In this document: positions 10,495 to 22,904 of the stretch, piece after piece
Layout: each line of letters opens with the position of its first letter
Position numbering within the stretch: the stretch's first letter is position 1
NCBI GenBank assembly: GCA_918026815.1
Contig: CAKJVC010000148.1
Location: 62,001 to 126,000 of the forward strand
Reading direction: 5' to 3'
Source: Chalara sp. BL73
Taxonomy: Eukaryota; Ascomycota; Leotiomycetes; Helotiales
Length of the DNA: 64,000 nucleotides
Notes under the pieces: generated by a model
Told to the model about the DNA's origin: nothing
Seen by the model: the letters and a program-made list of their open reading frames with translations, nothing else
The model's database searches: none
Made by a program: the position numbers and the translations under genes

Positions 10495-13400
10495 TTTAGC
10501 TTAATTGATAATAATAATGTTCAAGTCGCTGCCACTTGACCGGCGTTGGAAGAAAAATACAATCAGCGACTCGAATGAATTGAAAAGCAAGACTGAAGAG
10601 AATTTTCTGCATAGCTTCAACTCCCCGGGACTCTTTCCTTATCATAGTGATTCCGAATCACTACTTCTGCTCAAACACCAACATTTATGGGGAATTATTC
10701 AGCATATCTATTGGTCAAATCACGCCTACTTGACACTGCCTGGTGCAACACTGTAGTTCTTTGACCTCCACGCTGCATATGCATGCAAGAAAATGGCACG
10801 CAAAGATGATAGACAGTCTTGTGAAGCTTGCAGGGAAGAGAATCCCAAATTAAATCCCCAACATTGTCAGGCTGAGACACGGCCACAGGCCCGGTTTCCT
10901 TCAGAGATCTTGGCATCAAGAAATCCTTCGGCACGGCCCTTACATCAGATCATGTTATACTTTGTTTCGTGTGCCTTCAAAATGTTCCAAGTCCAAAAAA
11001 TGACCCCCCCAAACAAAAATAATCATCGCGCGTATGGAGTATGTTACACATGATGGCTTTAAAAGCTCAAGCTTTTGATTTCGATCTTGGACTCTATATG
11101 CTGTATATTATTGAGGCGAAGGTGCTGAGTGGTGTCAACTAGGAACTAGTAGGGGAGAGAAAAGGCGTGGTAGGGGCATAGCACCGCTTAATTCTCAGCC
11201 CCCAAAAGCCAAAGAAAGGGGCTGTGGCAGGTTCTTGCAGACCACGACAGATTAGTGTCTAAGCCATTACATACAGTACATCTACCATTCAATTTATACC
11301 AAGGCTCCAGTGTGAGGCCCTTTTCACGCCCGTAAAGCGGTTCTTCCTATGTTTCCAATTTTGTATATCCAACCTCTGTACCGTCTAGCTGGGACCGATT
11401 TACTATATTGCGAGACCTCCGGGAGGCTTGAAGTTTTGAGTTGAAGCTTAGACGGTGGGGTTGGGCCAAGATAGGATTCGGTTGGGGTGAAAATTTGAAC
11501 GAACCCCTAGGAAGATTATGAGACAACAAGGGTATCACCAGCTAACCGGGAAACGTACAGTCAAAATTACTCTTTATATCAATCTCAAACTACTTTTATC
11601 TACAGTATCATTTGTAATTAAGTGTTCTAAAGTGAATTTTCGCTGGTCTTTCTGTAGCATCGACAGCGGTTGTTCATCCGTATGATTTACTGACTGAAGC
11701 GTATTTTCAAGACGAACCTACATGAGAAGATGAGATAGTGGTAAGGATTTCTTCATTTCTGTCTATTAACAAGATGTTTGTGTCAATACCTGTAGAATAG
11801 ATTAGTTACTGAATGGGGGTGGGTCATGTGGCTCTGTCACGTGCCCCACGCAGGTATATCCTCAGCCTTCAAGAATCAGATCACATTCAACCCAACAGGC
11901 AACTACGCAGCTATTACGTGGTGTCGCCACGGGTAGAGTGATCCCACACAAGAACATACTAATGCGCCTAAGAAAGTAGGATAAGTACCAATATTTATGT
12001 CATACATACCACCTTCATAAGTTGCTGGATTTGCTTTCTGATTCTTGGTACTTAGTAGATATGCGGTCTGAAGTGCGAAAATACAATGAACCTTGCAGCA
12101 TGAGCCCATATTGAATGTATTCCGAGACTTCTCGTGCATTTGCAAAGAGCCTGTACTTCTTGAATCGATTCCGACTAATTGTTTGGGAGGTGATTCTCCC
12201 TGCCCGTGTCCATCAAGTCTCTTTAATACATTGAAAATAGGGTTTACACTAGATGTGGAGGTGCATCGATTGTTCTAGATGACAGGATACGAAGAAAATT
12301 ATCCTTGGAAACTAAAGTCTTTGTAACTGCATTATTTCGTGCAATATTTGGCTTTGTGCGATTTATTTATTTATTTTATTTATATTTTTTTAACCTGGGC
12401 TAGAGCCAAGAGTACATGGCGATGAGAATAGCGACGTTATCATCTAGACACTCGATACGAGTCACTCGGGTTTATCATGAGCGCATTACAGAGTCATATA
12501 CAGTACGGTTAATGCCGATATAAAAGCGCTAGGCTTCCCACAGAAGAACCGTCGTGTACCCACAATAACAGGAGTGGAAGCCGTTGAGAGGGGATAAAGA
12601 GTGGGATATAATTCCCCGCCATCTCATTTCAATGAATTTCCCCCTCTCCCCGGATCCACCACCTGCATGTTTCCGAAAGTATAACTCGTTACATTACTCG
12701 AATAACATCAATTCCAGCGCACTGGAAACTTTTAAGAGTGTCCCTTGGAAGGCTCGCAGTCGAGCTCTTGGGAAGCCTTTATGTTAGCAAGGCCGTTTGG
12801 TAGTGACAGCCTGGATTTCGTTTCATAAATTTGCCCCATTTTCTACTCATCATCTTCCATCTTCCTGATTTTTGCTCAATAAATTGGCCGATAATTGCCG
12901 AGGCCGCTTTGGAGAGTTACCGGTGGCACCGTCGTGACAGGCACCCTGTCCTTGAAGCTTAACTTTGACTGTCCCGTTAAGTGGCAGGATGACGTGTAGC
13001 CCACCATGCAAGCAATACAAGCAGTACGGTTGCACGAACTCGAATTCAAAAGGTCTCGCGTATAGTCCTTCATTCTAGCTGCATGGCGTTGTTGTACTTG
13101 AGATACAGGACCTAGACTTTCTCCAAAATGATCCTCAGCAGTACTTCATTGCAGGATCGCTTGCAGGTATTTCGATGAAAACGCAACAACTCCAGAATTT
13201 TTGTATTTCTAATAGTACGGTGATTCTAGCTTTCTTAAGGGCATTCAAGCGAAGTAGTGCCGTAACATTTTGAGAATATTCGGCTTGGTTCTGCGGAATC
13301 TCAGGTGATGGACCACTGTGGTGGATTGCAACGGCAGCGTAGTCGCGAACTATCAAGTTGATAGTAGCATCTTTCAGAGTATCGGACCGACTTCTATACA

Positions 13401-13825
13401 CGTTTGTACGCAGTCTTCCCCGCTTCTCCCAGGTTGTGAAGACTTTGTCGAACCCCGTGTGCTGGTATTGGTATAGCTGGGGACGGACACGGGCTCCATG
13501 GGGCTAATGCTCCCCACTTCCCCATCTTCATTGCGATTGGCATGAGGCGTTCATAATGATGAAAGCTTCAGAGCTTGCCACTTTGTAAGCGATTCGAAAT
13601 CAATCTACTTCGAAGTCTCGCCGAAAAGGCTGCCGAGTTTAACCAAGTGCTTTTGCCAAGTCCAGAGAGCTTCAGTTTGTGGATTTCTTTTGAGTTCTTC
13701 TGATGCAAGCCTTAGCCTGGATGCGAAGTATGGATCTCTGGAAAAATATATGAACTGGAGCAAAACCGGGTATATTTGCTGCTTCTCGGGAACTGTTCTG
13801 CTCTCTTCTTCAACCCATAGCCATC
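10495..13825. other. Gene desert (3.3 kb) upstream of the first GH3 gene
   Basis: No supported gene. Short frames of 60-90 codons on both strands lack domains. Noted: a near-palindrome AAAAGCT-CA-AGCTTTT at 11061-11076, and a T/A simple-sequence tract of TTTA units at about 12364-12393. The first several hundred bases before 13826 presumably contain the GH3 promoter; those before 10494 on the minus strand hold the glycoprotein promoter. Confidence 0.5.
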
Positions 13826-16740
13826 ATGTTGACAGCCTCAACCCTCACATTGGCTTTACTAGCCACCGCTGGGATATTCAAGACTTGTACCGCAGAAGAT
13901 ATTACAGATGATACATACTTCTATGGACAATCCCCTCCAGTATATCCGTCGCGTACGTATATACACAAAACGTGACTTCCTTCTTGATCTAACGCTCTAC
14001 ATAGCAAAAGGAACTGGAACCGGCAAATGGGCCGCAGCATTTGAGAAGGCTGCAGCATTAGTAGCACAGATGACACTGGATGAAAAGGTTAAATTCTAAA
14101 TATTTTGCGAAGGACTGCTACTAACTCACTATAGTCCAACCTCACGTATGGCGCTTCAGGCATACCGAATGGCTGCTCAGGAAACATTCCAGCTGTTGAG
14201 CGCCTTGGCTTCCCAGGTCTCTGTTTAACAGATGCTGGTAACGGCGTCCGAGGAACTGATTTCGTCAGCTCTTTCCCGAGTGGACTCCATGCTGGTGCAA
14301 GGTGAGTCTAATGAAGAAATTCGTTGATAATAGATCTAACAGACTGCGTCAAAGTTGGAATAAGAATCTTGTATATCAACGCGCCGTGGCTATGGGAGGC
14401 GAATTCAAAACGAAAGGTGTCAACGTCGCACTTGGACCAGGTAAATGATATCATAGCCATTTCCGTGGTCCTCGCTCACTTCACTAGTCGTCGGTCCAAT
14501 TGGACGAATAAGCACCGGCGGGCGTAATTGGGAAGGTAAGCCTCTAAGCCTCAAGTCCACATGCATCGGGAATATTGTTCATGGCTTACCACCGCCAGGA
14601 TTCTCAAATGACCCTTACCTTGCTGGCTCTCTCGTATACGAGAGTGTTCGTGGTGTTCAAGAGCAAGGAGTTACCGCCTGCACAAAGGTTCGTAAAGTTT
14701 CAATTTACTGATCCAACTGACCGAAGCTGACTTATCGGTAGCATTTCATTGGAAATGAGCAAGAGACGAATCGAAATCCCAGCGTAAATGCCGAAGGGCA
14801 GACGGTCCAATCTGGGTCATCTAATATGGACGACAAGACACTGCACGAGCTATACCTTTGGCCATTCCAAGGTAAACTTTCTTCCCTAAGTCACTATTTC
14901 CAAGATATTGAGTGTATATATTAGATGCTCTTCATGCTGGAACCGGATCCATCATGTGCTCATACAACAGGCTCAATAATTCTTATGCTTGTGGAAACAG
15001 CAAGATTTTGAATGGTGTCTTGAAGACGGAGCTTGGTTTCAACGGCTTTGTTGTCTCTGACTGGTTCGCTCAGCATGGAGGCTATAGCACTGCACTCGCA
15101 GGTTTAGATATGGTGATGCCAGGTGACTTCCCTCCCATATGCCATTTTACGAACTACAAGCTTACAATTGTTTGCAGATGCTGGTGTGTTCTGGGGAGCA
15201 AATCTGACGGCCGCGATTAACAATGGCTCACTTCCCGAATCGCGATTAGATGATATGGCAACGCGGTAAGTGATCCACGTCTGGCCATTCTTCGCATACT
15301 AATCGTGTATCTGTAGAATCATCGCAACATGGTATCACATGAACCAAGATACTGACTTCCCGGAACCTGGAGTCGGGATGCCTGCATCACTGTTCGCACC
15401 ACACAAAGTTGTCAATGCCAAGAAACCATCCACAAAGCAGATTCTACTCGACGGTGCCATCGAAGGTCATGTCCTAGTCAAAAACACCAATAAAGCACTG
15501 CCGCTGAAGTCTCCAAAACTTCTTTCGTTATACGGTTACTCAGCTAAAGCCCCAGACCGTAATCGACCAGAGGCTGGATTGAGCTCTTGGGCCCTCGGAT
15601 GGGAGAGTGGAGACGTAAATCAAGTACTCCCCGGCTTCTATGGAACATACGTTGAGCGGGTTATCTCTCAGATTGCTGCCAATGGTACTATTATCAGCGG
15701 CGGAGGCTCTGGAGCGAACAGCCCAGCCTATATCAATGCGCCATTCGATGCTCTACAAGAGAGAGCATATCAGGATGATAGCAATATTCTGTGGGATTTT
15801 ATCACTGTCAATTCTACGAGTGGTGTAGATGCAGCTTCAGATGCCTGTCTTGTATTCATCAATGCAATGGCATCAGAAGGCATTGATCGCAGCGGTCTTC
15901 ATGATGACTTCTCCGATGCCTTGGTTAATAACGTAGGTCTGCCTCGTCCATTTATAGCCTCAAATACTTACATTCTCCTAGATCGCGGATCAATGCAACA
16001 ACACCATCGTCGTGATTCACAACGCAGGTGTCCGGCTCGTTGACCAGTTTATCGACCATCCAAACGTGACAGCAGTTGTCTTCGCCCATTTGCCTGGCCA
16101 AGACTCAGGTCGCGCTCTGGTTTCCCTGCTCTACGGCGATACAACCTTCTCCGGAAAGCTCCCCTACAGTGTTCCCAAGAATGAGAGCGACTTCGGTGCG
16201 ATCTACTCACAAATTTTACCACAAACACCGTACAATATATTCCCTCAAGATAACTTCACAGAGGGCGTGTATATCGACTACAAAGCTTTTGACGCGCAGA
16301 ACATCACTCCCCGCTATGAATTTGGTTTTGGCCTTTCTTACACGACATTTGGATACTCGGCATTGAAGATTTCCACTATAAGTGGCGTCTCTCATGCCAC
16401 TTATCCTTCTGGTGCGATCCTTGAAGGTGGTGCTACAGATCTTTGGGATGTCCTAGTTACTGTGAGTGCAAGAATTGAGAATACAGGCGATGTAAGCGGT
16501 GCCGAAGTCGCACAGCTATATCTCGGCATTCCTGGCGCACCAGTTAGACAGCTTCGTGGATTTGAGAAGGTTGGCCTCGAACCCGGAGCTTCGGCTACCG
16601 TGACGTTTGACCTCACAAGAAGAGATCTGAGTGTCTGGGATGTAGAGGCTCAAAAGTGGCAGCTGCAAAGCGGAACTTATAATGTGTATGTTGGAGCAAG
16701 TAGTGGAATCTTGCCTTTGAGTGGTACCTTGACGATTTAA
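13826..16740 (+). CDS. Secreted GH3 beta-glucosidase
   Basis: Retaining glycoside hydrolase family 3 enzyme releasing terminal beta-linked glucose from oligosaccharides outside the cell. Eleven exons: 13826-13952, 14005-14087, 14135-14301, 14343-14440, 14488-14535, 14599-14687, 14742-14871, 14925-15122, 15178-15265, 15317-15932, 15982-16740; 800 residues, in frame throughout, introns 41-63 nt. A signal peptide covers about residues 1-23. The (beta/alpha)8 domain shows [26 protein letters not shown] (Lys204-His205) and the nucleophile Asp293 in GFVVSDW. The alpha/beta sandwich follows, and a fibronectin-III-like domain ends the protein (about 700-800, with [10 protein letters not shown] and LRGFEKV). 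This order is that of fungal extracellular beta-glucosidases. The second intron has a weak donor (GTTAAA). It heads the carbohydrate gene block; exact substrate cannot be read from sequence. Confidence 0.95.
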
Positions 16741-17401
16741 GGAGGGAGGGTTGATTGTGTAATAGCATAAATTTAATGTGTGATGGCCAACATTTAAATA
16801 AGACATAATTAATGAATCATGACTTATTAATATAACTTAAATACTTGTCAATTTTTTGTGTGGTCATCGTCACTATCCATATATAATGGTATAGAATAAC
16901 AGGGCATTATCACCACCAACATGATACTAAAAGCATTATCACCACGGGATCACCACCTTTGAACAGTCAACTAACAGAACCTGTCAATTATAATTATCAG
17001 CCTTGATTTATGGAAATAAAAATTCGACCGTAGACATTCAATGCCTATTCTGTCCTGTGAGGTGAATCACATAATTAAGCGAATCAGAAGAGGAAAATAT
17101 ATCCATGACTCAGAACCAGAGTCTCTCCCAGATCCCTTTTTAAATAAAAAAATGATTAAACAAAATAGATACCATCTTTGTATTTCATAGCTTTCCCCAT
17201 CACCACAAAGCCCCCTTACATATTGTTCTCTTCTGGGGAGGGGGAATCAGTATAATTATCTTGCAAAGAACAAGTAGAGAACAATTAACAAACTCGGGTC
17301 AAGAACAACGAGCGTTCAGGCAATAACTTAAATAAATGCAACAGTGTAGTAGGATTTCCAATTCTTCAAGAGATTCAGTACCCATCCTCGATATCAATAA
17401 A
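16741..17401. other. Intergenic region after the first GH3 gene
   Basis: A 661-base AT-rich stretch holding the GH3 3' untranslated region and probably the promoter of the small Cys-rich frame at 17402. The phrase 'atcaccac' recurs three times within about 45 bases (16909-16953), a short imperfect tandem repeat. No gene is seen. Confidence 0.4.
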
Positions 17402-17608
17402 ATGTGTTTCCCAAATTCAGCCGTCGTCCCATATGCCAAGGGCATATCAAAGGCCGCCTTGCCAAAGCCAACCCGACCAAAGACCATGGTGCAAGTCATG
17501 GTTTGCTGCCAATGCTCCACGGAGACCCCAGTCAACGGAAGGGCTCCCGGAACTGCCCAGTGCGATAATTGTGGTCATACTGAGTGCAACAACTGCGACT
17601 TTCGATAA
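17402..17608 (+). CDS. Small Cys-rich putative zinc-ribbon protein
   Basis: A 68-residue frame starting at ATG 17402 (an extension to 17336 in the same frame would add 22 residues). The C-terminal half carries the spacing CCxC-x17-CxxCGHxxCxxC (VCCQCST...AQCDNCGHTECNNC), which is what a two-knuckle zinc ribbon needs. I recall similar very short Cys-rich proteins in ascomycetes, generally unannotated, where the last knuckle reads CGHxxCxxC. No signal peptide is visible, so it is likely intracellular. No introns are required, but an upstream exon cannot be ruled out. It lies between GH3 (same strand) and the convergent epoxide hydrolase, whose stop is about 210 bases away. Function unknown. Confidence 0.5.
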   Translation: MCFPNSAVVPYAKGISKAALPKPTRPKTMVQVMVCCQCSTETPVNGRAPGTAQCDNCGHTECNNCDFR

Positions 17609-17821
17609 AACGTCGCCAGAGATGTTAAGGAAATGGAGAGTAACGCCGATAGCTTCTCATAGGAAGCTTCAAGAGTAGTTGCATGTGGGCGTGCCAAAAT
17701 TGCTGCTACCAGTGTATGCACCGCTCTTCCATGCTTAATTTACAATAGAAACTCGATAAATCATAGCGTAGGTGATTACAAACTAAGAGCGAGTATAACA
17801 TCGACAACGCACGTAAAATTT

Positions 17822-19144
17822 TTAGTCCTCCAAGAGCCCGCTGTGACCTTTGACAACATTAAACGCGCCACCAGCCCTTCCAAACATGGTCCTCAAATCA
17901 TCAACAATAGCATCCGGACGTTCCCAAGCAGCAAAATGCCCGCCACTCTCATGCTCTTTCTCAAAAACAACCGGCCCCATTGTCTGATTCCACAGCTTTG
18001 GTAATAATATCAAATCCTTTGGAAATCTAGAGATGCCAAGCGGTACCACTGAGTATTTCTGCACAGCGGCAAACATACCAGGATCCCGATGTTCGTTGTT
18101 GTAATAAATGTAGCTTGTGGCAGCAGGACCAGGTCTCGAGAAGTAGTATATACTAACCCATGTCAAGATCTCGTCGTCGGTCCAGAAATAGTTGTCGCTC
18201 CAGTCATGTAGCTTTTCGTAAATCCATGCTAGCAAGCCAACTGGACTGTCTTGCATGAAGTACCCAGTAGTGAGAGGTCTCGTGGACTGCTGCTTGTAGT
18301 ATCCGTTGCCTTCCTTTGAGAACTCTTCGCTACGTGCGAGACCAGCGAGCTCGGAAGAAGTCAGTGGCGTTGCTTGGACCTTTGCGTGGAGCTCTGGATG
18401 TTCAATGGCTGTCGGCTGGGCAGGAGCAACACAGTTAACGTGGTGTGCCTTTACGTGCTTAGGTCCATAGCTCAAGGCTAGAAATCGAGCGATTCCATAC
18501 CCTAAATCTCCGCCTTGGACAACTGTTAAGCGTTATTAGTCATCACCCTTGTACAGTAGATCATTATACTTGCCATACTCCGTGTATCCTAGAGCGAGCA
18601 TTAGCTTATGGTACGCCTCAGCATGCTGTTCAGAGTGAAATTCTTTCTATGTAGCTGTTAGTATTTGGTAGAATATGTGATTGCAGGGACCCACTTTGTT
18701 ACTCGCTGAAGAGAAACCAAAATCAATTAAGCTAGGCGCGACGATATGGAAAGCAGGGAAGTCCTTCCCTCCTTTGATCAACTCAGGTAAGATCTTAGTG
18801 ACCTCAATGATGCTCCCTGGCCAGCCATGAAGGAAGAGCAAAGGTATAGCGGTTTTGACAATGCTAGGTTGATGAATGAAATGGATGTTATACGTATTAA
18901 AGCCTTGGACATCGATATTTGCTGTATATTGAGGTAGCCTATTCAATCTTATCTCAACGGCACGCCAGTCAAAATCGTTCTCCCAGTGGAGAGCAAGTCT
19001 TTTGACGTCGGAAAGTGGCGCCCCATGAGACCAAGGCTGAGCACCAAGGATCTCACGAGGGAAGTCTGTCAAAGCAAGCTTCTGCTTTAGACGGTATAAT
19101 TTGTCCTCAGGGACAGCAATCTTGAAAGGCGCGATTGAAGACAT
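17822..19144 (-). CDS. Epoxide hydrolase (EHN-type, alpha/beta hydrolase fold)
   Basis: Opens epoxides to vicinal diols through an Asp-alkyl ester. Exons 19144-18695, 18646-18574 and 18522-17822 give 407 residues. The EHN cap-forming N-terminus covers about residues 1-110 (PEDKLYRLKQKLALTDFP...). Then come the oxyanion motif HGWPG at 106-110, the nucleophile Asp180 in VVQGGDLGYG and the catalytic His370 in SGGHFAAWERPD. Intron 1 is 48 nt (GTGGGT...ATAG). Intron 2 (18523-18573, 51 nt) must use a GC donor (GCAAGT...ACAG), because the nearby GT would break the frame before the nucleophile motif. Length matches the juvenile-hormone-epoxide-hydrolase-like fungal group. No signal peptide. A link to the neighbouring sugar genes is not obvious; detoxification of plant or lipid epoxides is a usual role. 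Confidence 0.92.
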
Positions 19145-19575
19145 GAGAATAATCGAAATTGGGTCTTAACCTTGGCTGTAAATATAGAGATGGGAAGTCG
19201 AAGAGGTGAAAATTAAGAAAGAGGAAGACGAGAGCTGACTTTGCATAAGGGAAAATGGCGTGGGAATTGGCCAGTACATAATGAATCGAGTGACGCCTTG
19301 TTGGTACTGCCTGCTGGTACTGCCAAGAAGTGAGAATAAGCATTGGCGCCCAATCAGCTCCTCCTCTCACGCACGTTTGACATAAAACAGACGCGCTCTC
19401 ATGTGACTTGTACTTAGTATTCCCTTGAGCCTCTATCTCGCTTGAATAGGGGTGCGAAACACGTGCCACTAAGGAACTGGGAAGGATTCGCAGTAAATGC
19501 TACGGCCTACGGCCACTAGGAATCAATACATAGACTATTGGGTTATCTTCATACTCTCACTTAGGGCTGCTCCCT
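19145..19575. other. Intergenic region between epoxide hydrolase and GH31
   Basis: A 431-base region upstream of the epoxide hydrolase start and downstream of the GH31 stop; both genes point the same way (minus). It should hold the epoxide hydrolase promoter. The minus-strand frame across 19107-19469 reads into the hydrolase gene out of frame and shows no domain, so it is not called. Confidence 0.4.
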
Positions 19576-22044
19576 TCATTCTTCATTCTGACTGTTCTTT
19601 GTCACATGCCATGATCCGGTGAGAAAATTTTGGTCCTTGAGACTCCCATCAGGACCGACCTCCAGCGTCCCCACCACCAGACCATCTGAATTAACCAAGT
19701 CGGCCTTAGTGCCTGGCTTAATATGATAAAGGCGTACTTCTACGCTATCAGCATAATCATATACTGTTCTTCTTTCATCCTGTTTCCCGAGGGTAAGGAT
19801 TGTGTTCTCGCGGACGTATAGTGGCAGAGTGTCAAATTTATGATGTTCTGCGAACCATCCCGGTCCCTCCACCACTTTGTTCGTGAAGAAATTGGTCCAT
19901 TTTCCTTTGGGCAGATAGAACTCCACATTTCCTGACTCTTCAAAGACTGGGGCAACAAGCAAACCATCACCTAGCATGAACTGGCGGTCCAAATACCATG
20001 AGGTCGGATCCTCCGGAAACTCCAAACACATTGCTCGGATAGAAAGAGGTATCCCTAAACGAACCGCTTCCTGCGCATTTCTAAAAATGTAAGGCATAAG
20101 ACGAGCCTTCAACGCAGTCCACTTTGCAAGAATCTGAGAACAGCCCTGTTCAGACTTGTCATCATTGTCAACAGTCCAAGGGACTCGGAATGAATTGCTT
20201 CCATGGAGCCGACTGTGTGAGCAAAGAAGGCCAAAGGCGACCCAGCGTTTGTAGATCCACGGCGGCGGGTAACCTTCGAATCCTCCAATATCAACGGACC
20301 AGAATGAGAATCCACACAAGCCGAGAGAAAGTCCTCCGCGCAATGACTCAGCCATCGCTTCTGGTGTTGATTCACAATCACCTCCCCACTGTAATGGAAA
20401 TCGCTGAGTACCAGCAGTTGCTGTGCGTGCAAAAAGTACAGCCTCATTCTCACCAAACCGGGCTTGAACAGCCTCATATACTATCTTGTTGTACAAAAAT
20501 GCATAATAGTTGTGCATCTTCTTTGGGTCAAGAGATTTGTCAAACCATTCAACATCCTCGCTGGGAATTCTTTCACCAAAGTCTGTTTTGATTGAATCGA
20601 TACCTTTGTCAAAAAGCGTATTCAAGCATCCCACATACCAGTCGGCGGCTTCCGGGTTAGTGAAATCTATGATGCCCATACCAGTTTGCCAAAGATCCCA
20701 TTGCCATATATCGCCATTCTTTCGCTTAAGTAAATAGCCTTTGCTAGCTGCATATTGGAAAACAGGTGAAGCCTGGCCAAGGTAGGGGTTGACCCAGATG
20801 CAGACTTTCTTTACTAGCCCTGACACAAAATCAGCTTACATTTGGCATACAGGGAGCCTTTGTATATACCAGATGACTTCAGTCGTGAAATCTGCCCTTT
20901 TGGATCAGGAAACATGTCTGTGTCGAATTCAAAATCACACCAGTTGAATGCTTTCATCCAGAAACAGTCAAAATGAAACACTTCAACTGATATATTCCGC
21001 TTATTCATCCCCTCTAGAAATGAATTGACGGTGTTTTCGTCATAATTCGTCGTGAAACTAGTACTAAGCCAAAGCCCAAAACTCCAGCTTGGAACTTTTC
21101 CAGGTTTTCCAGTCAATATGGAATATTTCCGCAAGACTTCCTTAGGAGATGGCCCATATATTATATACCTACAATTCAATTAGACACATCGGCATCGCTA
21201 CCTAGTGTGAAGACACATACCATTTCAATCTCTGAGCTTCTACACTAGTCTGAACTCTGCAACATCGTTCGCTTCCAATTTCAAGCTCAACCTTATCCGG
21301 AGTATCGATAAAAATGCCATATCCCCGAGAGCTTATCCAAAATGGGACATTCTTGTATGCCTGGTCGCTCGATGTTCCTCCGTCCGCATTCCACAATGTA
21401 ACGGTTTGACCGACTTTGTTGAAGGCACCAAAACGCTCCCCTAAACCGTGTACTGTTTCGCCGACTGATAGGGTGGATTGTGTAAACATATAATGACTTA
21501 GGTTCCTCATATCGCTAATCTGCATTGGATTGCTCGGCGCTGGACTATATGCGAAGCCGACGCTCCGATTGAGCAGTGATGTGAGTTCCTTCGAGCCATC
21601 CGTAGCGTGAAATCGAATATCAAAATCGTGGTCAACTGTCTTTATAGTGGCAGAAATGGATCCCGATCGAAGCGTGGTAAATTTGTCTGATTTTATGATT
21701 TCTACATCACTGGCTTCTGGCTTGCCTGCCGGACAGAGGTCGAAGTGAGGGCCTGGATCAAGTGCACCTTGGAAGTGAGTGGCTTCTATAGAGATGACTC
21801 CATCAAAGGGAGCTGCAAGATCCTGTGAAAGTCATCAGCCATAATAATGATCTAGGCGACGGAGGTTTCTTACGATAGACACAGTAGGCAGGTTCAAAGT
21901 GTCAGCTCGCTGACGGATTTTTTTGGTCGGACAGAGAAGGCTTAATGCCTTTCCATCCTCTCTATTCGTGATGGAATACACTTCCTCAGCATACTCGGGA
22001 CGCTTGCCCTCTGCAACCAACCACATGCCATCGCGAAACTTCAT
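19576..22044 (-). CDS. GH31 alpha-xylosidase (YicI-like), probably cytosolic
   Basis: Retaining family 31 enzyme; the YicI branch cleaves alpha-1,6-linked xylose from xyloglucan fragments such as isoprimeverose. Exons 22044-21874, 21822-21221, 21168-20870 and 20819-19576 give 771 residues; introns are 50-52 nt. The N-terminal beta-sandwich holds the GETVHGLGERFGAF motif. The catalytic barrel has the nucleophile Asp437 in IDSIKTDFGERIP, the run characteristic of YicI, and the acid/base Asp505 in LQWGGDCEST, followed by FWSVDIGGFE. Length agrees with YicI (about 770). The protein begins MKFRDGMWLV with no signal peptide, so it should act on imported sugars inside the cell. It is divergent from the second GH3 gene. 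The last intron hides in an open frame: the in-frame TAG at its end made two overlapping frames from one gene. Alpha-glucosidase activity is the alternative, less likely given the KTDFGERI motif. Confidence 0.93.
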
Positions 22045-22904
22045 GATGAAGGGGAAGGATCAAGTTGCTTTTCTTGACCACGAACGTGCCAGGAGAAAGG
22101 GGAGAGGAATAAGAATTTGTTGCAAGTTAATATGAATTAAATATATGATATGCTGTCCGTGACATATAGAAACCAGCACAATCTAGACAGAAGACAGCAA
22201 TGAAAAGAACCAACTGAAGCTTCTCTGAGCTGCTTGCCTCCAAATCGTTGTGCACTCGTCAATGACGGGGAACCGCCCTCCGCTTGGATAATCTTGCACG
22301 ACAAGGTAGTACTAGTGGAGGGGTAAAAGTGCTCAAGGTCTCGCACATATGTACATGATCGGAAGGGTGATCAAGACGATGAAATGAGGTTTGAGGTCGG
22401 TCAACGATCATCCGGGTAAGTAGCCATCTCGACCCGCTTTAACCTAAAATGGCTAGACCTCCCGAGCGTGTTTTCCCACCAATTCCTAACCCCAACCCTC
22501 CGTCGCGTCCATAATTATATCTAAACTACGGAGATACATATCAACACATCGCAAGGCCCAACAGCTGCACGGAACAATACTCACATTAGCCAGCTAAACG
22601 AGCACCGGCTGCGGGGAAACATCTATCCATGCTAGAATTTCGCTTTCAGTCACCATGACCAGATCCAGGCCTCAGAAATTTCCATTCCAAGGGACTTTAT
22701 TAGCCGTTGCATATTTTTGGATGAAATGACGGAGATCATGCAGGTACTTAGAAGTTATCCTGTACTCTGAAGATTTTTGAGATATAATGTAGGTTAAATC
22801 CGCAAGTGCCGGGGCAAGTTGTGCTTCCAATTTCGTTGTTCCGCAATCTACAGTTCGGTACCTACTTGTGTGCCCTTCGTAAGCTCCTCAAAACCGTAAG
22901 AGCA
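22045..22904. promoter_or_regulatory. Divergent promoter region between GH31 and GH3
   Basis: The 860 bases between the two start codons must carry both promoters. Three GGCTAR hexamers, the core reported for the Aspergillus XlnR activator of xylanolytic genes, occur: GGCTAG at 22451-22456 on plus, and GGCTAA on minus at 22587-22592 and 22700-22705. About one would be expected by chance in a region this size, so this is weak support for co-regulation by a xylose-type activator. Confidence 0.35.

Noticed and set aside
20820..20869. Reading GTAAGC...CAG as a 20-nt intron in GH31
   Set aside because: Too short to splice. The 50-nt intron starting at GTATAT (20869) restores the family sequence SSGLVKKVCIWVNP.
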